64,000 bases of DNA from Streptococcus thalassemiae (lineage in GTDB: Bacteria; Bacillota; Bacilli; Lactobacillales; Streptococcaceae). The DNA lies in assembly GCF_903645285.1 (NCBI RefSeq), contig NZ_CAHJXN010000002.1:419896-483895 (forward strand), given 5' to 3'. The position numbers and the translations under genes are program-made. The notes under the pieces were generated by a model that saw nothing but the letters and a program-made list of their open reading frames with translations, searched no databases and had not been told where the DNA came from. Shown piece after piece: positions 27,439 through 36,738 of the stretch (positions are counted from its first letter, which is position 1; the number at the start of each line of letters is the position of its first letter).

Positions 27439-28101
27439 TCATCTTACAAGGGAAAATGTTTTTACATCCTTAGCACCAGCTTCTTCCAACAGTTTCTTCA
27501 CACGATTTATAGTTGCTCCTGTAGTATAGATATCATCTATAAGTAGGATTTTTTTAGGAATGCGGACTCCACTTTTAATAAAGAAAGGAAGTTCTGTCGC
27601 CAAGCGCTCTGAGCGACTTTTAGAAGAACTGGTCCGCTCTTCTCTCTTCTCTAGTAAGTCTTGAAAAGAGAACCCTGCTGCTTCAACTAAACCTTCAACC
27701 TGATTAAATCCTCTATCAGCATATCTATCAGGACTTAGGGGAATGACAACAAATTGATACTCTTTGTACTTTTTTAACTCCGCACTTAAAAATGAAGCGA
27801 ACACTTTTCTTAAAAGAAAGTCTCCATCAAACTTATACCTACTAAAAAAATCCTTCATAGCTTGATTGTAAGTGAAAATCGCTCTATGACTGACCTCAAC
27901 TCCTTCTTTACACCAAAATTGACAATCTTGACATTTTATTGACAAACCTGTTTTCATACAATTTGGACAGTTCTCTTCCCCAATTCTTTCAAAAGTAGAA
28001 TCACAATCTAAACAAAGACAGGAGGCATCATTCTTCAGAAGTAAGAGACTACTAAAAGTTAAAACAGTCTTCATAGTCTGCCCACATAACAAGCATTTCA
28101 T
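27439..28101 (-). CDS. comFC: competence protein ComFC (phosphoribosyltransferase family)
   Basis: 220 residues: N-terminal Cys pairs forming a double zinc-ribbon (CLLCGQ, CLCLDC, CPNC, CQDC) and a phosphoribosyltransferase-like C-terminus with ILLIDDIYTTGAT. It partners the ComFA helicase in handling single-stranded DNA during natural transformation. It overlaps the comFA stop by four bases and belongs to the same combox transcript. Confidence 0.94.
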   Translation of the reverse strand: MKCLLCGQTMKTVLTFSSLLLLKNDASCLCLDCDSTFERIGEENCPNCMKTGLSIKCQDCQFWCKEGVEVSHRAIFTYNQAMKDFFSRYKFDGDFLLRKVFASFLSAELKKYKEYQFVVIPLSPDRYADRGFNQVEGLVEAAGFSFQDLLEKREERTSSSKSRSERLATELPFFIKSGVRIPKKILLIDDIYTTGATINRVKKLLEEAGAKDVKTFSLVR

Positions 28102-29396
28102 AGACCAGCCTCCTTATTCATCATCTGAATTTCCTTAATCGCCTTCTTGATTGAATCATTTAACCCATCATGGAAGAAAAGCAAATCTCCTGTCGGTCTA
28201 TCCATGCTTCGTCCAACTCGTCCACCAATCTGAATCAAGCTTGACTTGGTAAACAGACGATGATTAGCCTCTACTACGAAAACATCCACACAAGGGAAGG
28301 TAACTCCACGCTCCAAGATTGTCGTACTGATAAGTATTGTCAGTTCTCCATCTCGAAAAGCTTGTACCTGCTCTAATCGATTTTCTGTGATAGAAGATAC
28401 AAATCCAATTTTCTCATTTGGAAATTGCTCCTGTAATATTTCTTTTAACTGCTCCCCTTTCTTAATTTCTGAAGCAAAAATAAGCAACGGATAAGCAGTC
28501 TTTCTCTGCTTCTCAATATAGGACTTTAAATTTGGTGACAAACGATTCTTATCCAAATAGCGATTAAAATCCGATAACCAAACTGGCTTAGGAATAATCA
28601 ACGGATTTCCATGAAATCGTCTAGGCAAACTCAATCGTTTCAATTCTCCTAAACGGACCTTTTTATCTAACTCATCGGTCGAAGTCGCTGTTAAAAAGAT
28701 TCTCAATCCATTCTCCTTTACACTATTCTTGACAGCGTGGTAAAGCGTGGGATTGTCAACATAAGGAAAAGCATCTACTTCATCCACTATCAGCAAATCA
28801 AAAGCTTGATAAAATTTCAATAACTGATGGGTCGTTGCAACAACTAATGGTGTTCGAAAATACGGCTCTGATTCTCCATGTAGGAGGGCTATCTCGCAAG
28901 AAAAATCATTTTGCAGGCGCTTATACAGCTCTAAACAAACATCTATGCGAGGACTAGCCAAACATACTGCACCACCTCCATTGATCACTTTAGCCACTAC
29001 TTGATAAATCATTTCTGTCTTTCCAGCCCCTGTTACCGCATGTACTAAGGTTGGCTCGTGCTTGTCTTCTGCTTGAAGCAGTCCCTCTGACACCTTCTCT
29101 TGAAAAGGAGTTAATTGACCGCGCCATTTGAGAACATCTTGCTTCGGAAAATCCTCCTGCGGAAAATAATATAAAGTTTGATCACTTCTGACTCGCTTCA
29201 TCAGCAAGCACTCTCGACAATAGTAAGCACCGATGGGCAAATACCATTCTTCTAAAATAGGACTATTACAACGTTGACAGAACAATTTACCCTTCTCCTT
29301 TCTCATTGCTGGAAGTTTCTCCGCCAACTGACGCTCCTCTTCTGTTAATTCATTCTCAGTAAATAAACGACCGAGATAATCTAAATTTACTTTCAT
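28098..29396 (-). CDS. comFA: competence DNA-translocation ATPase ComFA
   Basis: 432 residues as the frame stands: four-Cys zinc finger (CQRC, CREC), DEAD-like helicase with Walker A AVTGAGKTEM and box II LIVDEVDAF, and a C-terminal helicase domain (IQIGGRVGRS). It drives inward transport of single-stranded DNA. A perfect combox ends only 7 bases before this ATG, so transcription should start inside the frame. A TTG at 29325-29327 (codon 24) with GAGGAG six bases upstream, or the ATG at codon 31, may be the real start; the zinc finger would be kept. Confidence 0.93.
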   Translation of the reverse strand: MKVNLDYLGRLFTENELTEEERQLAEKLPAMRKEKGKLFCQRCNSPILEEWYLPIGAYYCRECLLMKRVRSDQTLYYFPQEDFPKQDVLKWRGQLTPFQEKVSEGLLQAEDKHEPTLVHAVTGAGKTEMIYQVVAKVINGGGAVCLASPRIDVCLELYKRLQNDFSCEIALLHGESEPYFRTPLVVATTHQLLKFYQAFDLLIVDEVDAFPYVDNPTLYHAVKNSVKENGLRIFLTATSTDELDKKVRLGELKRLSLPRRFHGNPLIIPKPVWLSDFNRYLDKNRLSPNLKSYIEKQRKTAYPLLIFASEIKKGEQLKEILQEQFPNEKIGFVSSITENRLEQVQAFRDGELTILISTTILERGVTFPCVDVFVVEANHRLFTKSSLIQIGGRVGRSMDRPTGDLLFFHDGLNDSIKKAIKEIQMMNKEAGL

Positions 29397-29403
29397 ACTT
29401 CTT

Positions 29404-29411
29404 TATTCGTA
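29404..29411 (-). promoter_or_regulatory. combox of comFA-comFC
   Basis: Exact TACGAATA on the minus strand, the ComX (SigX) recognition box. Its distance to the first in-frame ATG is unusually short. Confidence 0.9.
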
Positions 29412-29440
29412 AAAACCTAGCGCTTTAGATGATTTTTTAG

Positions 29441-29446
29441 TACAAT
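29441..29446 (+). promoter_or_regulatory. possible yigZ -10 element
   Basis: TACAAT six bases before the yigZ ATG. If it is the -10, the mRNA starts at or next to the ATG (leaderless). No -35 or Shine-Dalgarno sequence is seen. Confidence 0.4.
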
Positions 29447-29452
29447 TAAATC

Positions 29453-30088
29453 ATGGAATTTAGAACAATTAAAGAGGACGGACAAGTCCAAGAAGAAATC
29501 AAAAAATCCCGCTTTATCTGCCATGCCAAGCGTGTTTATAGCGAAGAAGAGGCTCGTGACTTCATTACTGCCATCAAAAAAGAACACTACAAAGCGACAC
29601 ATAACTGCTCTGCCTTTATTATTGGAGAACGTAGTGAAATTAAACGTACAAGTGATGATGGTGAGCCTAGTGGTACTGCTGGTGTTCCCATGCTTGGGGT
29701 ACTAGAAAATCACAATCTCACCAATGTCTGTGTGGTCGTAACACGCTACTTTGGTGGTATTAAACTAGGCGCTGGAGGACTAATTCGTGCTTACGCCGGC
29801 AGTGTTGCCTTAGCCGTCAAAGAAATTGGCATCATTGAAATAAAGGAACAAGCTGGCATTGCTATTCAAATATCTTACGCTCAGTACCAAGAGTACAGTA
29901 ACTTCCTTAAAGAACATAATCTCATGGAGCTAGATACAAATTTTACAGATCAAGTCGATACGATGATTTATGTTGATAAAGAAGAAAAAGAAACTATTAA
30001 AGCTGCACTGGTGGAGTTTTTTAATGGAAAAGTCACTTTAACTGATCAAGGTTTACGCGAAGTTGAGGTTCCTGTAAACCTAGTGTAA
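29453..30088 (+). CDS. YigZ/IMPACT family protein
   Basis: 211 residues: N-terminal UPF0029/IMPACT domain (KSRFICHAKRV, HNCSAFIIG, SDDGEPSGTAG, RYFGGIKLGAGGL) and a C-terminal DUF1949 ferredoxin-like domain. Members are linked to translation or ribosome-associated regulation, but the bacterial role is unsettled. Transcribed divergently from comFA with only 56 bases between starts. A small CAGTG/CACTG hairpin followed by T-rich sequence lies at 30102-30123. Confidence 0.9.
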   Translation: MEFRTIKEDGQVQEEIKKSRFICHAKRVYSEEEARDFITAIKKEHYKATHNCSAFIIGERSEIKRTSDDGEPSGTAGVPMLGVLENHNLTNVCVVVTRYFGGIKLGAGGLIRAYAGSVALAVKEIGIIEIKEQAGIAIQISYAQYQEYSNFLKEHNLMELDTNFTDQVDTMIYVDKEEKETIKAALVEFFNGKVTLTDQGLREVEVPVNLV

Positions 30089-30287
30089 ACAATAGATAAT
30101 ACAGTGTTTCACTGATATTTTTACCGCTACTTTAATTAGCAACATAAAAAGGTTCTTGCCAAGACTTACTAGAAAATTAAGCAATTCAAAAAGAAAACTG
30201 ATAACTTTCTTCTTTACACCTATTTACTAAAATTAACTTATCACAATCGCTTAAAAATTAATGGCTTAGACCTGTGATATAAAAAAA

Positions 30288-30314
30288 TCCTATCGCTCCG
30301 ATAGGATTTCTATA
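30288..30314 (+). terminator. hairpin between yigZ and cysK
   Basis: ATCCTATCG / CGATAGGAT, a perfect 9-bp stem with a 3-base loop, preceded by seven A and followed by TTTCTATATTTT. It can terminate yigZ transcripts; the cysK promoter follows directly. Confidence 0.75.
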
Positions 30315-30315
30315 T

Positions 30316-30344
30316 TTTACAAATGGTATAGTTAGCGTTATACT
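30316..30344 (+). promoter_or_regulatory. cysK promoter
   Basis: TTTACA (30316-30321), 17 bases, TATACT (30339-30344), giving a leader of about 20 bases with an AAAGAGG ribosome site. Confidence 0.75.
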
Positions 30345-30373
30345 AGAAATATCTTATACAAAGAGGTATTCAT

Positions 30374-31300
30374 ATGTCTATTTATAACAACATTACTGAA
30401 CTAATCGGTCAAACTCCGATTGTTAAACTCAACAACATTGTGCCAGAAGGTGCTGCAGATGTCTATGTAAAACTTGAAGCATTTAACCCTGGTTCTTCTG
30501 TAAAAGACCGTATTGCTCTTAGCATGATTGAAAAAGCTGAACAAGACGGTATTCTGAAACCTGGTTCTACTATTGTTGAAGCAACAAGTGGAAACACTGG
30601 TATTGGACTTTCATGGGTAGGGGCTGCTAAAGGGTATAAAGTTGTTATCGTTATGCCTGAAACTATGAGTGTGGAACGACGTAAGATTATCCAAGCCTAT
30701 GGTGCTGAACTCGTCCTTACGCCTGGTAGCGAAGGAATGAAAGGTGCTATTGCTAAGGCTCAAGAAATCGCTGCTGAACGTGATGGTTTCCTTCCTCTTC
30801 AATTTGACAATCCAGCTAATCCAGAAGTACACGAAAGAACAACAGGAGCTGAAATACTAGCTGCTTTCGGTAAAGATGGACTAGATGCCTTTGTTGCTGG
30901 AGTGGGTACCGGTGGAACGATTTCTGGTGTTTCTCATGCACTCAAATCAGCAAATTCAAACATTCAAGTTTATGCAGTGGAAGCTGATGAATCTGCTATT
31001 CTATCTGGTGAAAAACCTGGTCCTCACAAAATTCAAGGTATATCAGCTGGATTTATTCCTGATACACTTGATACTAAATCCTATGATGGTATCGTTCGTG
31101 TAACATCAGATGATGCTCTTGCACTCGGACGTGAAATTGGTGGAAAAGAAGGCTTCCTTGTAGGGATTTCTTCAGCCGCAGCTATCTACGGAGCCATCGA
31201 GATTGCCAAAAAATTAGGTACAGGTAAAAAAGTCCTTGCTCTAGCACCAGATAACGGTGAACGTTATCTCTCTACAGCACTCTATGAATTTGAAGTTTAG
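30374..31300 (+). CDS. cysK: cysteine synthase A
   Basis: 308 residues of the PLP fold-type II family: PLP Lys44 in [11 protein letters not shown], substrate loop TSGNTGIGL (about 69-77), glycine-rich phosphate loop [10 protein letters not shown] and GISSAAA. It makes cysteine from O-acetylserine and sulfide in the cytoplasm. Monocistronic, with own promoter and terminator. Confidence 0.96.
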   Translation: MSIYNNITELIGQTPIVKLNNIVPEGAADVYVKLEAFNPGSSVKDRIALSMIEKAEQDGILKPGSTIVEATSGNTGIGLSWVGAAKGYKVVIVMPETMSVERRKIIQAYGAELVLTPGSEGMKGAIAKAQEIAAERDGFLPLQFDNPANPEVHERTTGAEILAAFGKDGLDAFVAGVGTGGTISGVSHALKSANSNIQVYAVEADESAILSGEKPGPHKIQGISAGFIPDTLDTKSYDGIVRVTSDDALALGREIGGKEGFLVGISSAAAIYGAIEIAKKLGTGKKVLALAPDNGERYLSTALYEFEV

Positions 31301-31316
31301 TCTCCTAAATGCACTT

Positions 31317-31343
31317 AGCCCTTATTATAGGGCTTTTTATTTT
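31317..31343 (+). terminator. cysK terminator
   Basis: AGCCCT-TATTAT-AGGGCT followed by TTTTATTTTT, 16 bases beyond the stop. Confidence 0.88.
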
Positions 31344-31384
31344 TACCTTGAAAATAGGAAGCTCTCCCTATAGGGATCGACTGC

Positions 31385-31415
31385 ATAGAAAAAAGGAAGC
31401 AAATTTACTTCCTTT
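31385..31415 (-). terminator. rpsB-tsf terminator
   Basis: AAAGGAAG / CTTCCTTT stem; on the minus strand followed by TTTTCTATG. It lies seven bases after the tsf stop. Confidence 0.85.
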
Positions 31416-31421
31416 CTATAA

Positions 31422-32462
31422 TTAGTTATTCAAGGCTGCTGCCATTGTAGCTGCAACTTCAGCTTCAAAGTCGTTTGCAGCTTTCTCAATACCTTCACCA
31501 ACTTCAAAGCGAGCGAACTCAACTACTGAAGCGTTAACTGATTCAAGATATGCTTCAACTGTCTTGCTGTCATCCATGATGTAAACTTGTGCAAGAAGTG
31601 TGTAAGCTTGGTCAACTTTAGTATTGTCAAGCATGAAGCGATCCATTTTACCTGGGATGATTTTGTCCCAGATTTTTTCTGGTTTGCCTTCTGCAGCCAA
31701 TTCAGCTTTGATGTCAGCTTCAGCTTGAGCAATAACATCATCAGTCAATTGAGCTTTTGATCCATATTTCAAGTGTGGAAGAGCTGGTTTGTTAACCATT
31801 GCACGGCTTTCGTTATCTTGGTCGATAACGTGGTTCAATTGTGCCAACTCATCTTTAACAAATTGCTCATCCAATTCTTTGTATGAAAGAACTGTTGGTT
31901 TCATAGCAGCGATGTGCATTGAAATTTGTTTAGCAAGTGCTTCGTCTCCACCTTCGATTACAGAGATAACACCGATACGTCCACCGTTGTGTTGGTATGC
32001 TCCGAAGTGTTGTGCATCTGTTTTTTCAATCAAAGCAAAGCGACGGAATGAGATTTTTTCTCCGATAGTCGCTGTTGCAGATACGTATGCAGCTTCAAGA
32101 GTTTCACCTGAAGGCATAGTCAAAGCAAGAGCTTCTTCGTTGTTAGCTGGTTTTCCTTCAACGATTGCTTTAGCTGTTGCGTTTACCAACTCAACAAATT
32201 GAGCGTTTTTCGCAACGAAGTCAGTTTCAGCATTTACTTCAACAACTGCTGCAATGTTACCATCAACATAAACACCAGTCAAACCTTCTGCAGCAACACG
32301 GTCAGCTTTCTTAGCTGCTTTTGCCATACCTTTTTCGCGAAGCAATTCAATCGCTTTTTCGATATCGCCTTCCACTTCAACCAATGCTTTTTTAGCGTCC
32401 ATAACACCGGCACCAGATTTTTCACGCAACTCTTTTACAAGTTTAGCTGTAATTTCTGCCAT
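31422..32462 (-). CDS. tsf: elongation factor Ts
   Basis: 346 residues: N-terminal UBA-like domain ([24 protein letters not shown], cut here to [16 protein letters not shown]), the ETDFVAKN core motif and two EF-Ts subdomains. It exchanges GDP for GTP on EF-Tu. Second gene of rpsB-tsf. Its AGGAG ribosome site can be hidden by the intergenic RNA structure described separately. Confidence 0.97.
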   Translation of the reverse strand: MAEITAKLVKELREKSGAGVMDAKKALVEVEGDIEKAIELLREKGMAKAAKKADRVAAEGLTGVYVDGNIAAVVEVNAETDFVAKNAQFVELVNATAKAIVEGKPANNEEALALTMPSGETLEAAYVSATATIGEKISFRRFALIEKTDAQHFGAYQHNGGRIGVISVIEGGDEALAKQISMHIAAMKPTVLSYKELDEQFVKDELAQLNHVIDQDNESRAMVNKPALPHLKYGSKAQLTDDVIAQAEADIKAELAAEGKPEKIWDKIIPGKMDRFMLDNTKVDQAYTLLAQVYIMDDSKTVEAYLESVNASVVEFARFEVGEGIEKAANDFEAEVAATMAAALNN

Positions 32463-32469
32463 TTTAATT

Positions 32470-32520
32470 CTCCTATATTTTTTTGAAAATAGGAGAGCCG
32501 GGCTAAGCCCCGCCCTCCTA
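32470..32520 (-). promoter_or_regulatory. alternative RNA pairing between rpsB and tsf
   Basis: In mRNA order three short segments occur: TAGGAG (32515-32520), CTCCTAT (32489-32495), ATAGGAG (32470-32476, the tsf Shine-Dalgarno). The middle one can pair with the first (extended by an inner GGGC-TTA-GCCC stem) or with the ribosome site, so the two folds exclude each other. Confidence 0.65.
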
Positions 32521-32541
32521 GGTAATTACTATTTATATGAA

Positions 32542-33321
32542 TTAAGCGTTGTCGCCTTCTACAACTTCAACGATTTCTTCAATTGAATCTGCTTGAGTTT
32601 CTGAAGCTACAAATTCTGCTTCAACTGCTACTGCATCTTCACCTTGACGTCCTTCGATGATAGCGTCAGCCAATTTAGCTGTGATCAATTTAACAGCGCG
32701 GATAGCATCATCGTTAGCTGGGATGATTACATCGATATCATCTGGATCAGTGTTTGTGTCAACCATCGCTACAACTGGGATTCCCAATTTCTTAGCTTCT
32801 TTAACAGCGATTTGCTCTTTATGTGGGTCAACTACGTACATCACATCTGGAATACGAGGCATATCTTCGATACCACCCAAGAATTTTTCAAGACGTGCAC
32901 GTTGTTTGTTAAGAAGTGCAACTTCTTTCTTAGGAAGAACTTCGAAAGTTCCATCTTCTTCCATACGTTTGATTTCTTTCAAACGAGCGATACGTTTTTG
33001 GATTGTTCCCCAGTTTGTAAGAGTTCCACCCAACCAACGGTGGTTGATGAAGTATTGACCTGAACGTACTGCTTCTTCAGCAACTGCATCAGCTGCTTGT
33101 TTCTTAGTACCAACGAACAATACAACTGCATCGTTAGCTGCCGCATCACGCATGAAGTCGTATGCTTGGTCAGCGTATTTTACAGTTTGTTGCAAGTCGA
33201 TAACGTGGATTCCGTTACGTTCTGTAAAGATGTATTTAGCCATCTTAGGGTTCCAGCGACGAGTTTGGTGACCAAAGTGTACACCAGCCTCAAGAAGTTG
33301 TTTCATTGAAATTACTGCCAT
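32542..33321 (-). CDS. rpsB: 30S ribosomal protein S2
   Basis: 259 residues: [19 protein letters not shown] start, [12 protein letters not shown], and the acidic C-terminal tail. The open frame runs 28 codons further upstream, but that part is not S2-like; the ATG at 33319-33321 follows AAAGGAG. First gene of the rpsB-tsf operon. Confidence 0.97.
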   Translation of the reverse strand: MAVISMKQLLEAGVHFGHQTRRWNPKMAKYIFTERNGIHVIDLQQTVKYADQAYDFMRDAAANDAVVLFVGTKKQAADAVAEEAVRSGQYFINHRWLGGTLTNWGTIQKRIARLKEIKRMEEDGTFEVLPKKEVALLNKQRARLEKFLGGIEDMPRIPDVMYVVDPHKEQIAVKEAKKLGIPVVAMVDTNTDPDDIDVIIPANDDAIRAVKLITAKLADAIIEGRQGEDAVAVEAEFVASETQADSIEEIVEVVEGDNA

Positions 33322-33437
33322 GAGTATTTCTCCTTTTTGTTTTTTTCCTCTTCTTGACTTCAACTCGCAAAACGACCCAAGGGCAACTGCTTCACAATTC
33401 ATCAAGAATGAGTATTATCGTTCACACGACAATTTTT

Positions 33438-33466
33438 ATTCTACCATACTTTTTCGATATTTTCAA
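33438..33466 (-). promoter_or_regulatory. rpsB promoter
   Basis: TTGAAA (33461-33466), 17 bases, TAGAAT (33438-33443) on the minus strand. The leader is about 110 bases long. The IS element ends 47 bases upstream of the -35 and leaves the promoter whole. Confidence 0.82.
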
Positions 33467-33520
33467 GCTATTTTGATGGGATTTTTAATCGTTATTGTCT
33501 CTGGTAAAACCTAAAAAAGA

Positions 33521-34935
33521 GGCTCTTTGTCAACTGTAGTGGGTTGAAGAAAAGCTAAGATCTAGAAAGGACGAAATTCGTCCTTTCTTTTTTGATGTTG
33601 AGAGCGATAAAAATCCTTTTTTTGAAGTTTTCAAAGTTCCGAAATCCAAAGGCATTTCGTTTGATAAGTTTGATGAGATTATTAGTTGCTTCTAATTTGG
33701 CATTAGAATAAGGTAGTTGAAGGGCATTGACAATCTTTTCTTTATCCTTGAGGAAGGTTTTAAAGACAGTCTGAAAAAGAGGATGAATCTGTTTAAGATT
33801 GTCCTCAATGAGTCCGAAAAATTTGTCTGGCTCCTTGTTCTGAAAGTGAAAGAGTAAGAGTTGATAGACATTGTAGTGGTGTTTCAAGTCTTCTGAATAG
33901 CTCAAAAGCTTATCTAGAATTTCTTTATTCGTCAAGTGCATACGAAAAGTAGGGCGATAAAATCGTTTATCACTCAATTTACGACTATCCTGTTGAATGA
34001 GTTTCCAGTAGCGTTTAATAGCCTTATATTCATGGGATTTTCGCTCAAATTGATTCATGATTTGAACACGGACACGACTTATAGCACGGCTTAAGTGTTG
34101 CACAATATGAAAACGATCTAGAACAATTTTAGCACATGGAAAAAGCTGTTTAGCCAAGTCATAATAAGGACTAAACATATCCATCGTAATGATTTTCACC
34201 TGACAACGAACGACTCTATCGTAGCGCAGAAAGTGATTTCGTATGATAGCCTGTGTTCTGCCTTCAAGAACAGTGATGATGTTGAGATTATCAAAATCTT
34301 GTGCAATGAAACTCATCTTTCCCTTAGTGAAGGCATACTCGTCCCAGGACATAATCTTAGGAAGACTAGAAAAATCAGGCTTAAAACGGAAGTCATTAAG
34401 CTTGCGAATGACAGTTGAAGTTGAAATAGCCAGTTGATGAGCGATATCGGTCATAGAAGTCTTTTCAATCAACTTTTGCGCAATTTTTTGGTTGATAATA
34501 CGAGGGATTTGGTGATTCTTCTTGACGAGAGGGGTCTCTGAGACCATTATTTTAGAGCAATGATAGCACTTAAATCGACGCTTTTTAAGAAGTATTCTAG
34601 TAGGCATACCAGTCGTTTCGAGGTAAGGAATTTTAGACGGTTTTTGAAAGTCATATTTCTTCATTTGACTTTCGCAATCAGGACAAGAGGGGGCCTCATA
34701 ATCCAGTTTAGCGATAATTTCCTTGTGTGTATCCCTATTGATGATATCCATAAATTGGATATTAGGGTCTTTGATATCGAGCAGTTTTGTGATAAAATGT
34801 AATTGTTCCATATGAATCTTTCTAATGAGTTGTTTGGTCGCTTTTCATTATAGATCTTATGGGACTTTTTTTCTATACAAAAATAGGCTCCATAATATCT
34901 ATAGAGGATTTACCCACTACAAATATTATAGAGCC
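33521..34935 (-). mobile_element. ISL3-family insertion sequence, IS1167-like
   Basis: 1415 bases, bounded by imperfect inverted repeats: GGCTCTTTGTCAACTGTAGT (33521 on) and, on the minus strand from 34935, GGCTCTATAATATTTGTAGT, both continuing GGGT. Flanked by an exact 8-bp direct repeat AAAAAAGA (33513-33520 and 34936-34943). ISL3 elements are known to make 8-bp duplications. One intact transposase gene inside. Confidence 0.95.
33555..34811 (-). CDS. ISL3-family transposase
   Basis: 418 residues: N-terminal zinc-binding segment (CPDCESQMK, FKCYHCSK), HTH region (TSMTDIAHQLAISTSTVIRKL in part), and DDE catalytic core with Asp in MSWDEYAF, Asp in IITMDMFSPYY and Glu in NAKLEATNNLIK. ISL3 signature FGFRNFENFKKRI at the C-terminus. 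No stop or frameshift, so it may be active. Confidence 0.95.
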   Translation of the reverse strand: MEQLHFITKLLDIKDPNIQFMDIINRDTHKEIIAKLDYEAPSCPDCESQMKKYDFQKPSKIPYLETTGMPTRILLKKRRFKCYHCSKIMVSETPLVKKNHQIPRIINQKIAQKLIEKTSMTDIAHQLAISTSTVIRKLNDFRFKPDFSSLPKIMSWDEYAFTKGKMSFIAQDFDNLNIITVLEGRTQAIIRNHFLRYDRVVRCQVKIITMDMFSPYYDLAKQLFPCAKIVLDRFHIVQHLSRAISRVRVQIMNQFERKSHEYKAIKRYWKLIQQDSRKLSDKRFYRPTFRMHLTNKEILDKLLSYSEDLKHHYNVYQLLLFHFQNKEPDKFFGLIEDNLKQIHPLFQTVFKTFLKDKEKIVNALQLPYSNAKLEATNNLIKLIKRNAFGFRNFENFKKRIFIALNIKKERTNFVLSRS

Positions 34936-34967
34936 AAAAAAGAGGGCTCTATTCGAGTCCCTCTCTC
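34936..34967 (-). terminator. pcsB terminator, hit by the IS
   Basis: On the minus strand AGAGGGACTC / GAGCCCTCT stem followed by TTTTTT. The T-tract is part of the 8-bp target duplication, so the IS landed exactly at the end of this terminator. Confidence 0.8.
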
Positions 34968-34970
34968 TAA

Positions 34971-36149
34971 TTAGTCTGCATAAATATATGTCACAAAACC
35001 TTCAGAAGTCGTTGTTGGATTAAACCATCCACGGTGGTTTCCAAGTGTGCGATTACCTGCATAGTTTGATTCTGATACTTGGATACGTGTTGTTGATTCA
35101 ACAGCTGTAACAACCGCTACGTGTCCATATCCACCATCGTTCCAACATGCAATTGCTCCAACTTGAGGTGTCGATCCTGTACGGAATCCTGCTGCAGCTG
35201 CACTTGTAGCCCACTGTGCTCCATTACCCCAATAGTCTCCAGCCCAAGGTGCTAATGTTTTAACTCCCCAGGTACATTCTCCAATTGGATAAGTTGAGGC
35301 ATCCGTGTTATATGTTGGACGTACTTTAGCCTGAACAGGTGCTACTGCAGATTCAGATACTGCTTGTACCTGTGCTGTTAGGTTTGTATTCCCTGAAGCA
35401 AGTACTGATTGTTGTTGGCTAGCTTGTTTTTCTTTATAAGCTGCTTCTGCTGCCGCAGCTGCACGAGCCTCTGCCTCAGCTGCTGCTTTTTGTTCTAATA
35501 GACTTGCCTTTTCCCCTTCAGCTGTCGCTTTCTCAGCAGCAAGACTCAATTCAGCAGCTTTTAGTTCTGCCTGTTTAGTAGTCAATGCTTGAGCATCATC
35601 TGCCAATTTTTGTTGATTAGCAATTACAGTATTGATAGCATCATTGTTTGCTACTTGCTTTTCAGAAATAGCTTTTTTATCTGCCTTTTGTTGTTCTAAC
35701 ATTTTGTTATTCGCAGATACGATTTCACTCATTGCAGCAACACGTGAAATAGCTTCTGTAATTGATTTTGAGTTTACAATGGTATTGATATAGCTAGTTG
35801 CGGCTCCATTTGTTTGAGCACTACGAGCTTGTTTTTCCAAAGATTGGTTACGAGAAACAATGTTTTTAGAAAGTTCTGTAATCTCACCCTCGAGTTTCTT
35901 AGATTCTGCTTGTAATCTATCATTTTCAGATTGCAAGTTAGATTGCTCTGCTTGAATAGCAGATACTTGCTCCTGAATTTGATCAACTTGTTTTTGTGCT
36001 TCTTCTTGTTGTGCTGTTAAGTTACTAATTTTATTATCTTGAGCAGCAATTTTGTCATCAGTCGTTTCTGCATGGGCAGTCGTCAATACTGCTGCCTGGG
36101 AAACCATTACTGTACTTAATAAAAGCGAGGCTAAGATTTTTTTCTTCAT
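34971..36149 (-). CDS. pcsB: peptidoglycan hydrolase PcsB
   Basis: 392 residues: signal peptide (about 1-27, ending AHA), long coiled coil (about 30-250), Ala-rich linker and C-terminal CHAP domain with catalytic Cys in [11 protein letters not shown] and His in GYGHVAVV. It splits the septum and is activated through the FtsEX complex, which holds its coiled coil. Essential or near-essential in pneumococcus, and part of the WalR regulon; a WalR-type box lies upstream. Confidence 0.96.
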   Translation of the reverse strand: MKKKILASLLLSTVMVSQAAVLTTAHAETTDDKIAAQDNKISNLTAQQEEAQKQVDQIQEQVSAIQAEQSNLQSENDRLQAESKKLEGEITELSKNIVSRNQSLEKQARSAQTNGAATSYINTIVNSKSITEAISRVAAMSEIVSANNKMLEQQKADKKAISEKQVANNDAINTVIANQQKLADDAQALTTKQAELKAAELSLAAEKATAEGEKASLLEQKAAAEAEARAAAAAEAAYKEKQASQQQSVLASGNTNLTAQVQAVSESAVAPVQAKVRPTYNTDASTYPIGECTWGVKTLAPWAGDYWGNGAQWATSAAAAGFRTGSTPQVGAIACWNDGGYGHVAVVTAVESTTRIQVSESNYAGNRTLGNHRGWFNPTTTSEGFVTYIYAD

Positions 36150-36184
36150 GGTTAATAAATACTCCTTCTGTTTAAGACAATACT

Positions 36185-36229
36185 AGTATACCAAAAAAAA
36201 ACTCCAATAAATATTACGCCTTTGTTACA
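36185..36229 (-). promoter_or_regulatory. pcsB promoter with WalR (VicR) box
   Basis: TGTAAC-AAAGG-CGTAAT on the minus strand (36213-36229), one base from the WalR direct repeat TGTAAN-N5-TGTAAN, and -10 TATACT at 36185-36190. Confidence 0.75.
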
Positions 36230-36243
36230 TTTATATGTCGTTC

Positions 36244-36738
36244 TTATAGATAATATTTTTCAAAAATAAATTGAAAAACAGTAATCCATAAAAAATTTAA
36301 AATCATCGTCGGTACCAAGCTATAGACTATAAAAATCGACATGTTATCCACTGTCAACCCTACCATAAAAGCCAAAAGATAACTACCCATTTCAAACAGG
36401 AATGTCAGTACAATCATAGAGAGCATTCGTGTCCAACGATTCAATAAAATAACACTATTCAATTTATGAAGAAAGGCTCCCAATAAGATAAATAAGAGAG
36501 TTGCAATCCCTATTAGATGGAAAAAGTAAACATCGTAAACCAAGCCTATCACAAAACAATAGACTAGGTAGAGATATTCTGATACTTCTATCGTCTCAAA
36601 TAAGAGAAATAGAAAAAGAAAATGACTAGCTAAATGTACATGGGGGAAAAATGAGCCCAGAAGCTGGCTAATATGGGCGTCAATTAGAACAAAGAAAGGG
36701 AGCAATAAAAACACTCCAACCCGCTTCAACTGTCTCAT
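36244..36738 (-). CDS. mreD: rod-shape protein MreD
   Basis: 164 residues with five or six hydrophobic helices and little else, the MreD pattern. Overlaps the mreC stop by one base. Acts with MreC in peripheral cell-wall synthesis in ovococci. Confidence 0.92.
   Translation of the reverse strand: MRQLKRVGVFLLLPFFVLIDAHISQLLGSFFPHVHLASHFLFLFLLFETIEVSEYLYLVYCFVIGLVYDVYFFHLIGIATLLFILLGAFLHKLNSVILLNRWTRMLSMIVLTFLFEMGSYLLAFMVGLTVDNMSIFIVYSLVPTMILNFLWITVFQFIFEKYYL

Noticed and set aside
33322-33405. 28-codon extension of rpsB
   Set aside because: Sequence is unlike S2, and the ATG at 33321 has a strong ribosome site.
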